From NCBI GenBank assembly GCA_049840835.1, contig JASGJG010000021.1, forward strand, positions 186,001 through 250,000: a stretch of 64,000 nt of DNA, read 5' to 3'. Source of the DNA: JANLTX01 sp049840835. GTDB taxonomy: Bacteria > Armatimonadota > Armatimonadia > Armatimonadales > Armatimonadaceae. The position numbers were made by a program, and so were the translations under genes. Below the pieces are notes generated by a model, which ran no database searches, was not told the origin of the DNA, and was given only the letters and a program-made list of their open reading frames with translations. Shown piece after piece: positions 27,558-34,861 of this stretch (within the stretch, counting starts at the first letter, position 1; each line of letters begins with the position of its first letter).

Positions 27558-27563
27558 TATAAT
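27558..27563 (+). promoter_or_regulatory. -10 box upstream of the sigma/HTH/IrrE-UvrD operon
   Basis: A perfect TATAAT lies 48 bases before the ATG at 27612, in an otherwise GC-rich stretch. A convincing -35 is not visible at 17 bp, so it may be an extended or activator-dependent promoter. Confidence 0.45.
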
Positions 27564-27611
27564 TTTTCGGCGACCCTTTCCGGGTTTTTCCCACGCCGCA
27601 CAGTGCCGCTC

Positions 27612-28376
27612 ATGAAGGACAGAACAACTCTCAGGCCGCTCACCAGGACGCGCAAAGATGATGGCAGCGTCTATGTTCGAGAAAAAGAAGTAGAGGCGCA
27701 GCTGAAACATATTAGCTGCCTTGGAGAGCGACAGCGACGAAAGGCGTTCTTTGCCGAAGGCGAGGAACGATTGCGTGAGGAAGCCCTGGTCTATCTACTC
27801 CGCGAATGCGCGGTAGAAGGGGATACAGAGACCGCCTGGCGCATAGCGGAGTTACTGGTAACGCGAGTCAGCGGACATATCGGACGGCAATTAGGTAAGT
27901 GGAGACTACCCCCGGACGATGCCGATGACTGTACCCGTGACCTTTTTTCCGCACTCTTTGAAGCGCTGTTCGATACCGGCCCCAGTGGGGAGTTCTGGGA
28001 AGTGCGCTTCTGGGTCTGCTTAGATAGGCGACTCTGGAACCTTATAGAAAAAAGACAGGCAGCCTTGGATGCCCAGCTTCGCGAAGTCGAAGCCCCGGAC
28101 TCTGAGGGAGAGAGCGGACTGGAAAGTTTGCTCAGCCGAGTCAAAGATAACAGTGTAGGGCCGGAAGAAAGAGCGGTGCTCAGCGCCGCACTGGAACACC
28201 TGACGGAGAATGAGCGCCTGGCAATCTACCTCACCCGAGTGGAGGGATTGCCGGAAGAGAGCGACGATCCTAACCGGGTGACAGCGGCCACACTATTAGG
28301 TGTAACCGGACGGAGTGTTCGAAACTACTTAAAGCGTGCGGAAGAGAAGATACGGAAATGGGAACAAGCCAGATGA
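27612..28376 (+). CDS. Sigma-70-family RNA polymerase sigma factor (ECF-like)
   Basis: About 254 residues. Region 2-like sequence is DADDCTRDLFSALFEALFD then EVRFWVCLDRRLWNLIEKR. Region 4 is LEHLTENERLAIYLTRVEGL followed by the helix-turn-helix TAATLLGVTGRSVRNYLKRA. It is longer at the N-terminus than typical ECF factors and region 2 is divergent. The ATG at 27612 is preferred to an upstream TTG because it follows the TATAAT box. The stop overlaps the next gene in an ATGA junction, so the two are translationally coupled. Confidence 0.8.
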   Translation: MKDRTTLRPLTRTRKDDGSVYVREKEVEAQLKHISCLGERQRRKAFFAEGEERLREEALVYLLRECAVEGDTETAWRIAELLVTRVSGHIGRQLGKWRLPPDDADDCTRDLFSALFEALFDTGPSGEFWEVRFWVCLDRRLWNLIEKRQAALDAQLREVEAPDSEGESGLESLLSRVKDNSVGPEERAVLSAALEHLTENERLAIYLTRVEGLPEESDDPNRVTAATLLGVTGRSVRNYLKRAEEKIRKWEQAR

Positions 28377-28921
28377 GTGCCGAATTTGATAATGAAGGGG
28401 ATGCCATCGCTGTGGCGTTCGTTCAGGATACGGAGCGTGACCTAGCTAGCTGGGCCACCCGTCACCCGGAACACGCTCGCACCTTCGCCCTGCTCTCGGC
28501 TAATGAATACTTCCCCAAAGCGGCAGATGAGCACAGCCGGGTGCGTGAGCTGGGCCTGTCGGCGTTAGCCGCCCATCGCCCCGCGCTTACCAATATGCTG
28601 CAAGCTGTGAAGGCGCAGGGTATGGACATGGAAGAGGCCGCTGAGGAGCTGATGCTGCCAGAAGGCATGTTCTTAAAACTGCACCGTCGCCTGGTGTTGC
28701 TGGAGAGCGTGCCTGCCGCACTGATCGGTCGCCTGGCCGAGACGCTCCGCCGCTCTGCGGATGAGGTACGGAGCTACCTGGCGCAGCCGCCGATGCTGGC
28801 AGCTGGAGCGAGCTACCGCGCCGACGAAACCCCAGAAACGGTCCTGGAATCATTTGCCGATGCCCTGGGCAGCGACCCGGAGACCACCGACGCTATGCGG
28901 GAATGCTGGCTAGCGGGGTAG
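28373..28921 (+). CDS. HTH(XRE-like) protein paired with IrrE-type protease
   Basis: About 182 residues with no confident database-style family from sight. The middle (LQAVKAQGMDMEEAAEELML, then LHRRLVLLESVPAALIGRL, then AETLRRSADEVRSYLAQPP) follows the helix pattern of XRE-type regulators: a degenerate recognition helix, the PAALIGRLAETL helix and the final RSYL helix. Its start overlaps the sigma factor stop (ATGA) and the protease-helicase starts four bases after its stop. By analogy with ImmR/ImmA and DdrO/IrrE pairs it may be the repressor or antagonist cleaved by the protease; this is inference. Confidence 0.6.
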   Translation: MSAEFDNEGDAIAVAFVQDTERDLASWATRHPEHARTFALLSANEYFPKAADEHSRVRELGLSALAAHRPALTNMLQAVKAQGMDMEEAAEELMLPEGMFLKLHRRLVLLESVPAALIGRLAETLRRSADEVRSYLAQPPMLAAGASYRADETPETVLESFADALGSDPETTDAMRECWLAG

Positions 28922-28924
28922 TTC

Positions 28925-31900
28925 GTGTCTAGCGCCGCCTTCGCGCGCGCTCGGATTGCAGCGCGCGCGGTGCGTCTGGAGCACCCGAATGTAGAAGTGG
29001 CCCTTCGCGCCGAGGGCCTGAAGGTTCGTTCACGCCCCCCTGGTGACGCTCTCCTCTCCGGCGCCCATGCCGTTCTCGATGTCGAGGCGGAGCGCATCTG
29101 GATTCGCGCTGATGCCAAAGGTGCCGAGCGCGCTCTAATCCTGGCCCACGAGCTGGGCCACGTAAAACTACATCACTCCGAAGCCGACTCCCGCTGCGAC
29201 GAAGGCGATTTAGAAGAAGACCCCGCCTCCGGCCTCTCCACCGGCTACGGTCCCCGCCAGCGCCGCGAAGCCGAAGCCAATGTCTTCGCCCGCGAGTTCC
29301 TCCTTCCCGCCGATGAAGCCCAGGCATTATTCGCTTCTGGTTTAGATGCCCCGGCTATTGCCAGCAAGCTCTCTCTACCTGAGTCTCTGGTTTACAGTCA
29401 GTTGGCGGCTTCGCCACTACCTCTCCCCCCAGCCCCCTCCCCTGAAGAGGGAGGGGGGGAAGAACCCAGAGAAGGTTTTTCGGCGGATCCGGCCCTGTCC
29501 GGTACTCCCCTTCCCTTTAGGGGAGGGGCCGGGGGAGAGGTAATTCCGGGCATCCTCGACCCCTCCCAGCAAATCGCCGCCGAGATAGAGAAAGGCCCGC
29601 TGCTGGTAGGAGCGGGGCCGGGAACGGGGAAGACGCGCACACTCACCGCGCGTGTACTACACTTACTTACCGAGAGAAACATAGCGCCGGAGAACATTCT
29701 ATGCCTTACGTTTTCGCGCAAAGCGGCCGATGAGCTGCGAGAGCGCCTTGCTGTAAGCCTGCCCGATGAAGCGGGGCGGCTCGCTATCTCCACCTTCCAT
29801 GCCTGGGGACTGGACTTCCTGCGCCGTCGCTGGCGTGCTGCCGGATTGCCCCCGCGCCCGATATTGCTTACCGAAGTCGAAGCGCTGGCGCTTATGGAGC
29901 GCCGAGTCGCTGAGGTTAATCTAGACGCTCTGCGCTATCTGCATGACCCCGCCTATCCACTGCCAGATGCCCTGCGTGCTATCTCCAAACTCAAAGAAGC
30001 GCGCGATACCCCGGATGGCCTGGAAGCGCGAGCGGCAGGCGACCCGAAATGGACGGATGTTGCCATTCTCTGGCGTGCTTACGATGCCGTGCTGAAAGAC
30101 AAAGGCGCGCTGGATTTCGCCGACCTGATCGCTCGCCCTCTCGCCATGCTGGAGGGCGATGCGGCACTGCTCGCTGCCGAGAGGGCGCAGTGGAAGCATG
30201 TACTAGTCGATGAGTACCAGGATGTCAATCGGTCCGGTGCAAGACTGGTACAGCTACTTACCGGAGAAGGCGAAGGACTCTGGGCGGTAGGGGATCTGCG
30301 GCAGGCTATCTATGCGTTCCGGGGTGCGTCTCCCGCCAACGTAACTCAGTTCGCTCAGGACTTCCCCACTGGGCAGCGCAAAGAACTCGCCGTTAATTAC
30401 CGCTCTCGCCCGGCGCTGGTGGAGCTATTTGGTATTGCCAGCGGGGAAGGCCCTGCCGCCTGGGAATCGAAGCGTGCCGGACTATCATCGGCTACTCTCG
30501 CTGTTGCGCCAGATGATATGGCACAGGCAGACGGCATTGCTGCTGCTGTGCGCCGTTTTACGGAGGAAGGCTTCGGTTGGGGCGATCAGGTGGTGCTCTG
30601 TCGCACCCGCAATCAGGCGCGAGTAATGCGCGAAATGCTGACCGAGCGTGGTGTCCCTGTGGCGCCGGGTGGTAACGAAGGTGGTCTGCTCGCCGACCCC
30701 ACCGTGCGCAGATTAGTGGCCCTCATCGCGCGAGTCATCGATCCCACCGGTCCAGGCACCCGCCTCTGGCCCGAAGTCCCTGCTGGATTAAGCGGCGACG
30801 ATGCCTACGCCATCCTGACCACTGCCCTTTGGGGACCGCCACGACTGGCGGCCACTCTGAACGCTCGTGCCGCCGAACGGCTACTGGCTCTTGCGCTCAG
30901 CTTCCGGGAGCGCGCCGAGCTGCTTCTGGAGCCCGGCGAGAACCATCTGACTGGCTTCTTAGATCACCTGCGCCGCTTGGCGCGACTGGGAGCCTCGCTT
31001 GGTGAGCCGGATGAGGTGCCCGAAAACACAGTGCGGGTACTCACGGTTCACGCCTCCAAGGGGCTGGAATTCCCCATCGTCTTCGTGCCCAATCTATCGG
31101 CGGGACGCTTCCCGCCCCGCCCCGCGCCCGGCCTGCTCTCACCACTGGCCGACACTACCCAGAGCGAGGAACCCGATGTCACCGACGAAGAAGCCCGCCT
31201 GTTCTTTGTCGCTCTCACCCGCGCCCGTGATCATCTGATTCTCTCCCGCGCCGAAAAGTACAGGCGAATCTCCGCCCAACCCTCGCCTCTGCTGGTGGCA
31301 TTGAACGAGGCGACCAATTTGGAGAGGGTGGAGTGGGTGCCCCCCCCGCCCCCGTCTATTCCGCCATTCGGCGGGACAGGGGAGCCAGAACCCCCCATTA
31401 CTGGGGGGCAGGGGGGCAATAAACTCCCTGTTGGAGATGTGGAGCTTTACCTGAGATGCCCCCGGCGCTACTTCTACGAGAAAGTAGAGAAAGTGCCCGG
31501 TGGGCCGCCGAGCGCTTACGATGCCTTCAAGCGAGCGACTCTGGCGGCACTGCGCGAAGAGCGAGAGCTAAAAGAAACCTGGGATGAGCTGGGGCCATCG
31601 GATAATCATCCGCACGCCAGGCTCTATCTCAGGGCAGCAAGCGCTGTTGTCGAAGAGAACCCACGGCGTGCAGGCTGGAAGCGAAGAGAGCTGAATGTCA
31701 CTCTGCCATCCGGGGCGGTGCTCACTGTTACGCCGGATGCAGTCACCGACGAAGGCACGATAGAGCGCCATACGTTCCGCCGACCACCCGAGCCAGGTAC
31801 AGAGGCGCCCAGTGAGCGCACACTCTCTTTATTGAACGAGGCCGCAGAGCAAAATGGGCTGAAGGGCGGTGTGGCTGTGCGTTACCTACAGAACGATCAA

Positions 31901-32056
31901 GTCGCGACGGCTCCGCCGCGCCCACGCTCGCGTAAGAATCACTTGGAGCACTACGAGCGGGCTATCAGGGGAATCCAACTGCAGATGTTCCCGCCCATAC
32001 CCGATGACGCCTCGGCCTGTCCCTCGTGTCCTTACTTTTTCATATGCCCGGACTGA
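28925..32056 (+). CDS. ImmA/IrrE metallopeptidase - UvrD/Rep helicase - FeS nuclease-like fusion
   Basis: A 1043-residue fusion with a GTG start. Residues 1-160 are an ImmA/IrrE zinc peptidase: HELGHVKLHH (HExxH at 75-79) and REAEANVFAREFLLP carrying the third ligand. Residues 210-800 are a complete SF1 helicase: LDPSQQI, Walker A AGPGTGKT (230-237), VDEYQD, GDLRQAIYAFRG, NYRSRP, TVHASKGLEFP and VALTRARDHLIL. The end is a RecB/AddB-like domain with iron-sulfur cysteines (LRCPRR, CPSCPYFFICPD), but the nuclease D-E-K residues appear lost. Linkers at 29419-29541 and around 31340-31417 are made of palindromic repeats. It suggests a damage-activated protease tethered to a helicase. Confidence 0.88.
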   Translation: MSSAAFARARIAARAVRLEHPNVEVALRAEGLKVRSRPPGDALLSGAHAVLDVEAERIWIRADAKGAERALILAHELGHVKLHHSEADSRCDEGDLEEDPASGLSTGYGPRQRREAEANVFAREFLLPADEAQALFASGLDAPAIASKLSLPESLVYSQLAASPLPLPPAPSPEEGGGEEPREGFSADPALSGTPLPFRGGAGGEVIPGILDPSQQIAAEIEKGPLLVGAGPGTGKTRTLTARVLHLLTERNIAPENILCLTFSRKAADELRERLAVSLPDEAGRLAISTFHAWGLDFLRRRWRAAGLPPRPILLTEVEALALMERRVAEVNLDALRYLHDPAYPLPDALRAISKLKEARDTPDGLEARAAGDPKWTDVAILWRAYDAVLKDKGALDFADLIARPLAMLEGDAALLAAERAQWKHVLVDEYQDVNRSGARLVQLLTGEGEGLWAVGDLRQAIYAFRGASPANVTQFAQDFPTGQRKELAVNYRSRPALVELFGIASGEGPAAWESKRAGLSSATLAVAPDDMAQADGIAAAVRRFTEEGFGWGDQVVLCRTRNQARVMREMLTERGVPVAPGGNEGGLLADPTVRRLVALIARVIDPTGPGTRLWPEVPAGLSGDDAYAILTTALWGPPRLAATLNARAAERLLALALSFRERAELLLEPGENHLTGFLDHLRRLARLGASLGEPDEVPENTVRVLTVHASKGLEFPIVFVPNLSAGRFPPRPAPGLLSPLADTTQSEEPDVTDEEARLFFVALTRARDHLILSRAEKYRRISAQPSPLLVALNEATNLERVEWVPPPPPSIPPFGGTGEPEPPITGGQGGNKLPVGDVELYLRCPRRYFYEKVEKVPGGPPSAYDAFKRATLAALREERELKETWDELGPSDNHPHARLYLRAASAVVEENPRRAGWKRRELNVTLPSGAVLTVTPDAVTDEGTIERHTFRRPPEPGTEAPSERTLSLLNEAAEQNGLKGGVAVRYLQNDQVATAPPRPRSRKNHLEHYERAIRGIQLQMFPPIPDDASACPSCPYFFICPD
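29419..29541. repeat. Palindromic repeat forming an in-frame linker
   Basis: Arms ACCTCTCCCCCCAGCCCCCT (from 29419) and its near-complement ending GGGGGAGAGGT at 29541 enclose smaller CCCCTCCC/GGGGAGGG units. It is read through in frame as a Pro/Gly/Glu-rich segment between the peptidase and helicase domains of the fusion gene. Confidence 0.8.
31388..31417. repeat. Dispersed C/G-run repeat inside the fusion gene
   Basis: This is identical to 5798-5827 and translates as EPPITGGQGG within a Pro/Gly-rich linker that separates the helicase domain from the C-terminal cysteine-rich domain. Confidence 0.85.
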
Positions 32057-32736
32057 AGCGCCTGCGGGTCTAGCGCACGGAAGGGGCGTTTTCCGTCTTC
32101 TGTATAGCGGGCATGAGCAGTGCAGAACTGAGCCGCGTAGGCATAGCGGGGCGTATCTGTGGTGTTCGTGAGGGAGCGGTGTAGCGTATCGCGGGTAAAC
32201 AGGCAGGCATCGCCGGGCTGGAGTGTGGGCAGGCAGAATCCATTTTCTGGTTCCACCAGGGCCTCTCTGTGGCCTTTTGCGGTAGTCTCGTTTGCCTTGC
32301 TGGGCTGCGTGCCCAGTTTGTGCGAACCGGGCGCAATCCAGAGATTTGCGGCTTCGGGCGTTATCGTACTCAGTGCCACAAAGATGTTCAGCGCACCGCC
32401 ATAGATATGCGAGTACATATTGTCCTGATGCCAGGGTAGCCCTGTCCCACTTCGTGCTGGAACGATAGCGAGCATGCCGTAGTAGATAAGCGCGGGCGCA
32501 CCGAAAAGCTGTGTGGCTGCTTCTACCACGCGAGAGTCGATTAAGAGCCGATGCAGATCCGCGTCTTTTGTCGGGCTCTCATAGTCGAAGATACGGGGAG
32601 TCCAGCTACCGCCATCTGTAGAGCGCGTGGTCTCGGCGATCGCGCGGATTTCGGCTATTGTCTCGGTATCTATGAGCTTGCGGCGTAGCAGGTAGCCCTC
32701 GCGGTGGTACTGCTCTATCTCATCTTCGGTGAGCAT
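32032..32736 (-). CDS. PhyH family Fe(II)/2OG oxygenase
   Basis: A 234-residue PhyH-like enzyme starting MLTEDEIEQYHREGYLLRR. The metal pair is in LPWHQDNMYSH (HxD), with APGSHKLGT, and the distal His in DTLHRSLTN followed by the Arg of TPRYAYAAQF. The start at 32736 matches the family opening and a TACAAT box lies six bases upstream, so the mRNA is probably leaderless. Its 3' end overlaps the helicase fusion gene by 25 bases (convergent). It is divergent from the NUDIX gene across only 36 bases. Confidence 0.88.
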   Translation of the reverse strand: MLTEDEIEQYHREGYLLRRKLIDTETIAEIRAIAETTRSTDGGSWTPRIFDYESPTKDADLHRLLIDSRVVEAATQLFGAPALIYYGMLAIVPARSGTGLPWHQDNMYSHIYGGALNIFVALSTITPEAANLWIAPGSHKLGTQPSKANETTAKGHREALVEPENGFCLPTLQPGDACLFTRDTLHRSLTNTTDTPRYAYAAQFCTAHARYTEDGKRPFRALDPQALQSGHMKK

Positions 32737-32742
32737 GCGCGT

Positions 32743-32766
32743 ATTGTAGCGTCTGCGGGCTAAAAT
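32743..32766. promoter_or_regulatory. Compact divergent promoter pair
   Basis: A minus-strand TACAAT (32743-32748) serves the PhyH gene and a plus-strand TAAAAT (32761-32766) serves the NUDIX gene. Each is exactly six bases from its ATG, all within 36 bases. Confidence 0.55.
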
Positions 32767-32772
32767 AGGAGT

Positions 32773-33312
32773 ATGAACTCTGCACGCGCCTCTATTGCTT
32801 TCTGCCCCGGCTGTGGTCATCAGACATCGGGTGGGGAGAGCCCCAAGTATTTCCAGTGCGAGCAATGCGGCTATCGCCTCTATCAGAACCCCACCGTTTC
32901 TGCCTGCCCGCTCTTCTTTCGGCCCGATGGCACGATATTGCTGGTGCGCCGTGCGCGTGACCCCCATATGGGTAAACTGGGCATTCCCGGTGGTTTTGTG
33001 GATGCTGGGGAAAGTGTGGAAGCCGCATTGAAGCGCGAGCTTTTTGAGGAGCTAAAAATGGAGGTCACCGAGTGGACATTCTTCGGTGGCTGGCCGAATA
33101 AGTACCCTTATAAAGGCGTGAGCTACGATGTACTTGATCTCTATTTTTTAATTGAGGCACAGGGGGAGATGATTGTAGAAGCCAGCGAGATCGTCGGGTA
33201 CGAGTGGCGTGACCCATGGACGATAGCCGATGAAGAAATCGCCTTCGAATCGCTCCGAGCTGCGCTGGCACACTGGCGTACATTAAATGGGGCTCCGGCA
33301 CAAGTACAGTGA
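32773..33312 (+). CDS. NUDIX hydrolase with N-terminal zinc ribbon
   Basis: A 179-residue protein. Residues 11-42 are a zinc ribbon (FCPGCGHQT and FQCEQCGYRLYQNP) as in NudC-type NADH pyrophosphatases and related NUDIX proteins. The NUDIX box is GGFVDAGESVEAALKRELFE followed by EL, matching GX5EX7REUXEE. It likely hydrolyses a nucleoside diphosphate-linked compound such as NADH or ADP-ribose; it lacks the longer N-terminal domain of true NudC. TAAAAT lies six bases before the ATG. Confidence 0.9.
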   Translation: MNSARASIAFCPGCGHQTSGGESPKYFQCEQCGYRLYQNPTVSACPLFFRPDGTILLVRRARDPHMGKLGIPGGFVDAGESVEAALKRELFEELKMEVTEWTFFGGWPNKYPYKGVSYDVLDLYFLIEAQGEMIVEASEIVGYEWRDPWTIADEEIAFESLRAALAHWRTLNGAPAQVQ

Positions 33313-33440
33313 AAAGTTGCCAGAGAAAGCGCTTCCTTGCATCGGCTGTCTCTAGTCGGATGCGATATACTGGCACTCGGAAAAATCAGTTCAAGCGCGA
33401 CGTGGCGGGCGGCTGAGTTATAGAGAGAAACCGAAAAACT

Positions 33441-34397
33441 ATGATCGTCGCGACAAAACAGCTCTTCGCGCATGCCTATGGCAAGTATGCCCTGGGAGCC
33501 TACAACATCAACAACTCCGAGCAGATCATGGGGCTGTTCCGGGGCTGCATCGACAGCAAGGCCCCGTTCATCATCCAGCTCTCCAAGGGCGCTCGCTCCT
33601 ACACCGATAAGCGCATGCTGGAAGCCATGATTCGCGCCGCAGAGGAAATCTTCCCCGAGGCCATCTTCGCGGTGCACCTGGACCATGGCGATGAGAAGAC
33701 CTGCTACGAGTGCATCGAGAGCGGATTCTACTCCTCGGTCATGATCGACGCGTCCCACGACCCGTTTGAGGAGAACGTGGCTATCACCAAGCGTGTGGTA
33801 GAGGCTGCACATGCCAAGGGCATCTCTGTAGAGGCCGAGCTGGGCATGCTGGGTGGTGTGGAAGAGCATGTGCAGGTAGATGAAAAGAACGCCTGCCTGA
33901 CCGACCCGGAGGAAGCCCTGGAGTTCGTGAAGCAGACTGGCTGCGACTCGCTGGCCTGTGCCATCGGTACCAGCCACGGTGCCTACAAGTTCAGTGGTGG
34001 TCAGGGTATCCACTTCGACCGCGTGAAGAATATTCAGGAACTGCTGCCCGGTTTCCCGCTGGTCATGCACGGTTCGTCCAGCGTGCCGCAGGATGAAGTG
34101 GCCCGTATCAACGCCGCTGGTGGCGATCTGGGTGCCGCCAAGGGTGTAGACACCGCGCAGTACCTGCCTGCTGCCAAGCTGGGCGTCTGCAAAGTGAATA
34201 TCGATACCGATGGCCGCCTGGTGTGGACCCGCGTGCACCGCGAGTTCTTCAACGCCAACCCGAAGGACTTCGACCTGCGCGGACCTGGCAAGATCTTTAT
34301 GGCCGAGTACGCCAAGTTCATCGCCAGCCGCAACGAGCTTCTAGGCTCCGCTGGTCAGCTGGACTCCGTTCGCGAGTTCATCGCCGCCGGAAAGTAA
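33441..34397 (+). CDS. fba: Class II fructose-bisphosphate aldolase
   Basis: A 318-residue zinc-dependent aldolase of glycolysis and gluconeogenesis. Zinc and catalytic motifs are FAVHLDHGDEK (H79, D81, H82), SVEAELGMLGG, IGTSHGAYKF and VMHGSSSVP, and the phosphate-binding VCKVNIDTDGRL. Length and motif order fit the family. It is a single gene ending in a strong terminator. Synonymous usage is strongly C/G-ending, consistent with high expression. Confidence 0.96.
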   Translation: MIVATKQLFAHAYGKYALGAYNINNSEQIMGLFRGCIDSKAPFIIQLSKGARSYTDKRMLEAMIRAAEEIFPEAIFAVHLDHGDEKTCYECIESGFYSSVMIDASHDPFEENVAITKRVVEAAHAKGISVEAELGMLGGVEEHVQVDEKNACLTDPEEALEFVKQTGCDSLACAIGTSHGAYKFSGGQGIHFDRVKNIQELLPGFPLVMHGSSSVPQDEVARINAAGGDLGAAKGVDTAQYLPAAKLGVCKVNIDTDGRLVWTRVHREFFNANPKDFDLRGPGKIFMAEYAKFIASRNELLGSAGQLDSVREFIAAGK

Positions 34398-34425
34398 TCG
34401 CGACTAGCTGCCTTTAAGCCCTCTG

Positions 34426-34450
34426 CCCGAATTCGGGCAGAGGGCTTTTT
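34426..34450 (+). terminator. Rho-independent terminator of fba
   Basis: A long stem beginning AAGCCCTCTGCCCG, with a central GAATTC, returns to CGGGCAGAGGGCTT and is followed by TTT. Confidence 0.9.
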
Positions 34451-34461
34451 GTTTTCGGCCC

Positions 34462-34594
34462 CGGCCCTGAAAGGACCGGTCTGCGTATAAGCGGAACACC
34501 CAGCGGCTGGGTACCCGGCCCGACAACAGAATAGCGCCGTTCTCTGGGCCGCCCCGGAGGGGTGCTTGGCCATAGACCGGTCCTTTCAGGGCCG
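34462..34594. repeat. 21-bp perfect inverted repeat element
   Basis: Arms 34462-34482 (starting CGGCCCTGAAAGGACC) and 34574-34594 are exact reverse complements. Inside are ACCCAG-CGG-CTGGGT at 34498-34512 and a weaker GGCCC/GGGCC pair at 34517-34550. No ORF is supported. It lies between the fba terminator and the cimA leader. Confidence 0.8.
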
Positions 34595-34660
34595 GACATT
34601 CGGGCCGGGATAGTTATTCCAGGCTCCTCTACCGACAATATGATAGAGTAGAGGACTTCT

Positions 34661-34799
34661 ATGAAACGGTTTGGTAAAGCTGGCGGTATCGAACAGATTA
34701 CCCGGCGCTCCGCTCTTCGGGGACGCCTGGTCTAGCGCATCGTCGCGTTGGCATAGTCTGGCAGGCGTCCTTCAGGATTGAGGGGCGCTTTTTGTTTTT
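34661..34799 (+). promoter_or_regulatory. Leader peptide and terminator-like attenuator upstream of cimA
   Basis: A 24-codon ORF (34661-34735, starting MKRFGKAGG, ending LRGRLV) follows GAGGAC at a good distance. Its last codons overlap the stem GGACGCCTG (34721-34729), which pairs perfectly with CAGGCGTCC (34762-34770). An outer stem GCGCTCC (34705-34711) with GGGGCGC (34782-34788) encloses it and is followed directly by TTTTTGTTTTT. This is the geometry of transcription attenuation, but the peptide lacks a run of Ile/Leu/Val codons, so the sensed signal is unclear. Confidence 0.55.
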
Positions 34800-34823
34800 C
34801 TCGCCATCCAGACTCCACCTTCC

Positions 34824-34852
34824 GGTTCCCCCATTACTGGGGGGTAGGGGGC
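34824..34852 (+). repeat. Dispersed C/G-run repeat at the cimA ribosome-binding site
   Basis: The core CCATTACTGGGGGG is shared with 5797-5827 and 31388-31417. Its G-rich end (TAGGGGG) lies about ten bases before the cimA ATG and is the only Shine-Dalgarno-like sequence there. Confidence 0.75.
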
Positions 34853-34861
34853 AAAAATTCA

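Noticed and set aside
27543..27655. Longer forms of the sigma factor (from 27543) and of the divergent membrane protein (to 27655)
   Set aside because: The two extensions overlap each other on opposite strands and cover the TATAAT box, and neither extension is protein-like.
33141..34238. Long minus-strand open frame (365 codons) across the NUDIX and fba genes
   Set aside because: It is antisense to two well-recognised enzymes, has a His/Gly-rich composition typical of reverse-complement translation of GC-rich genes, and shows no family motif.
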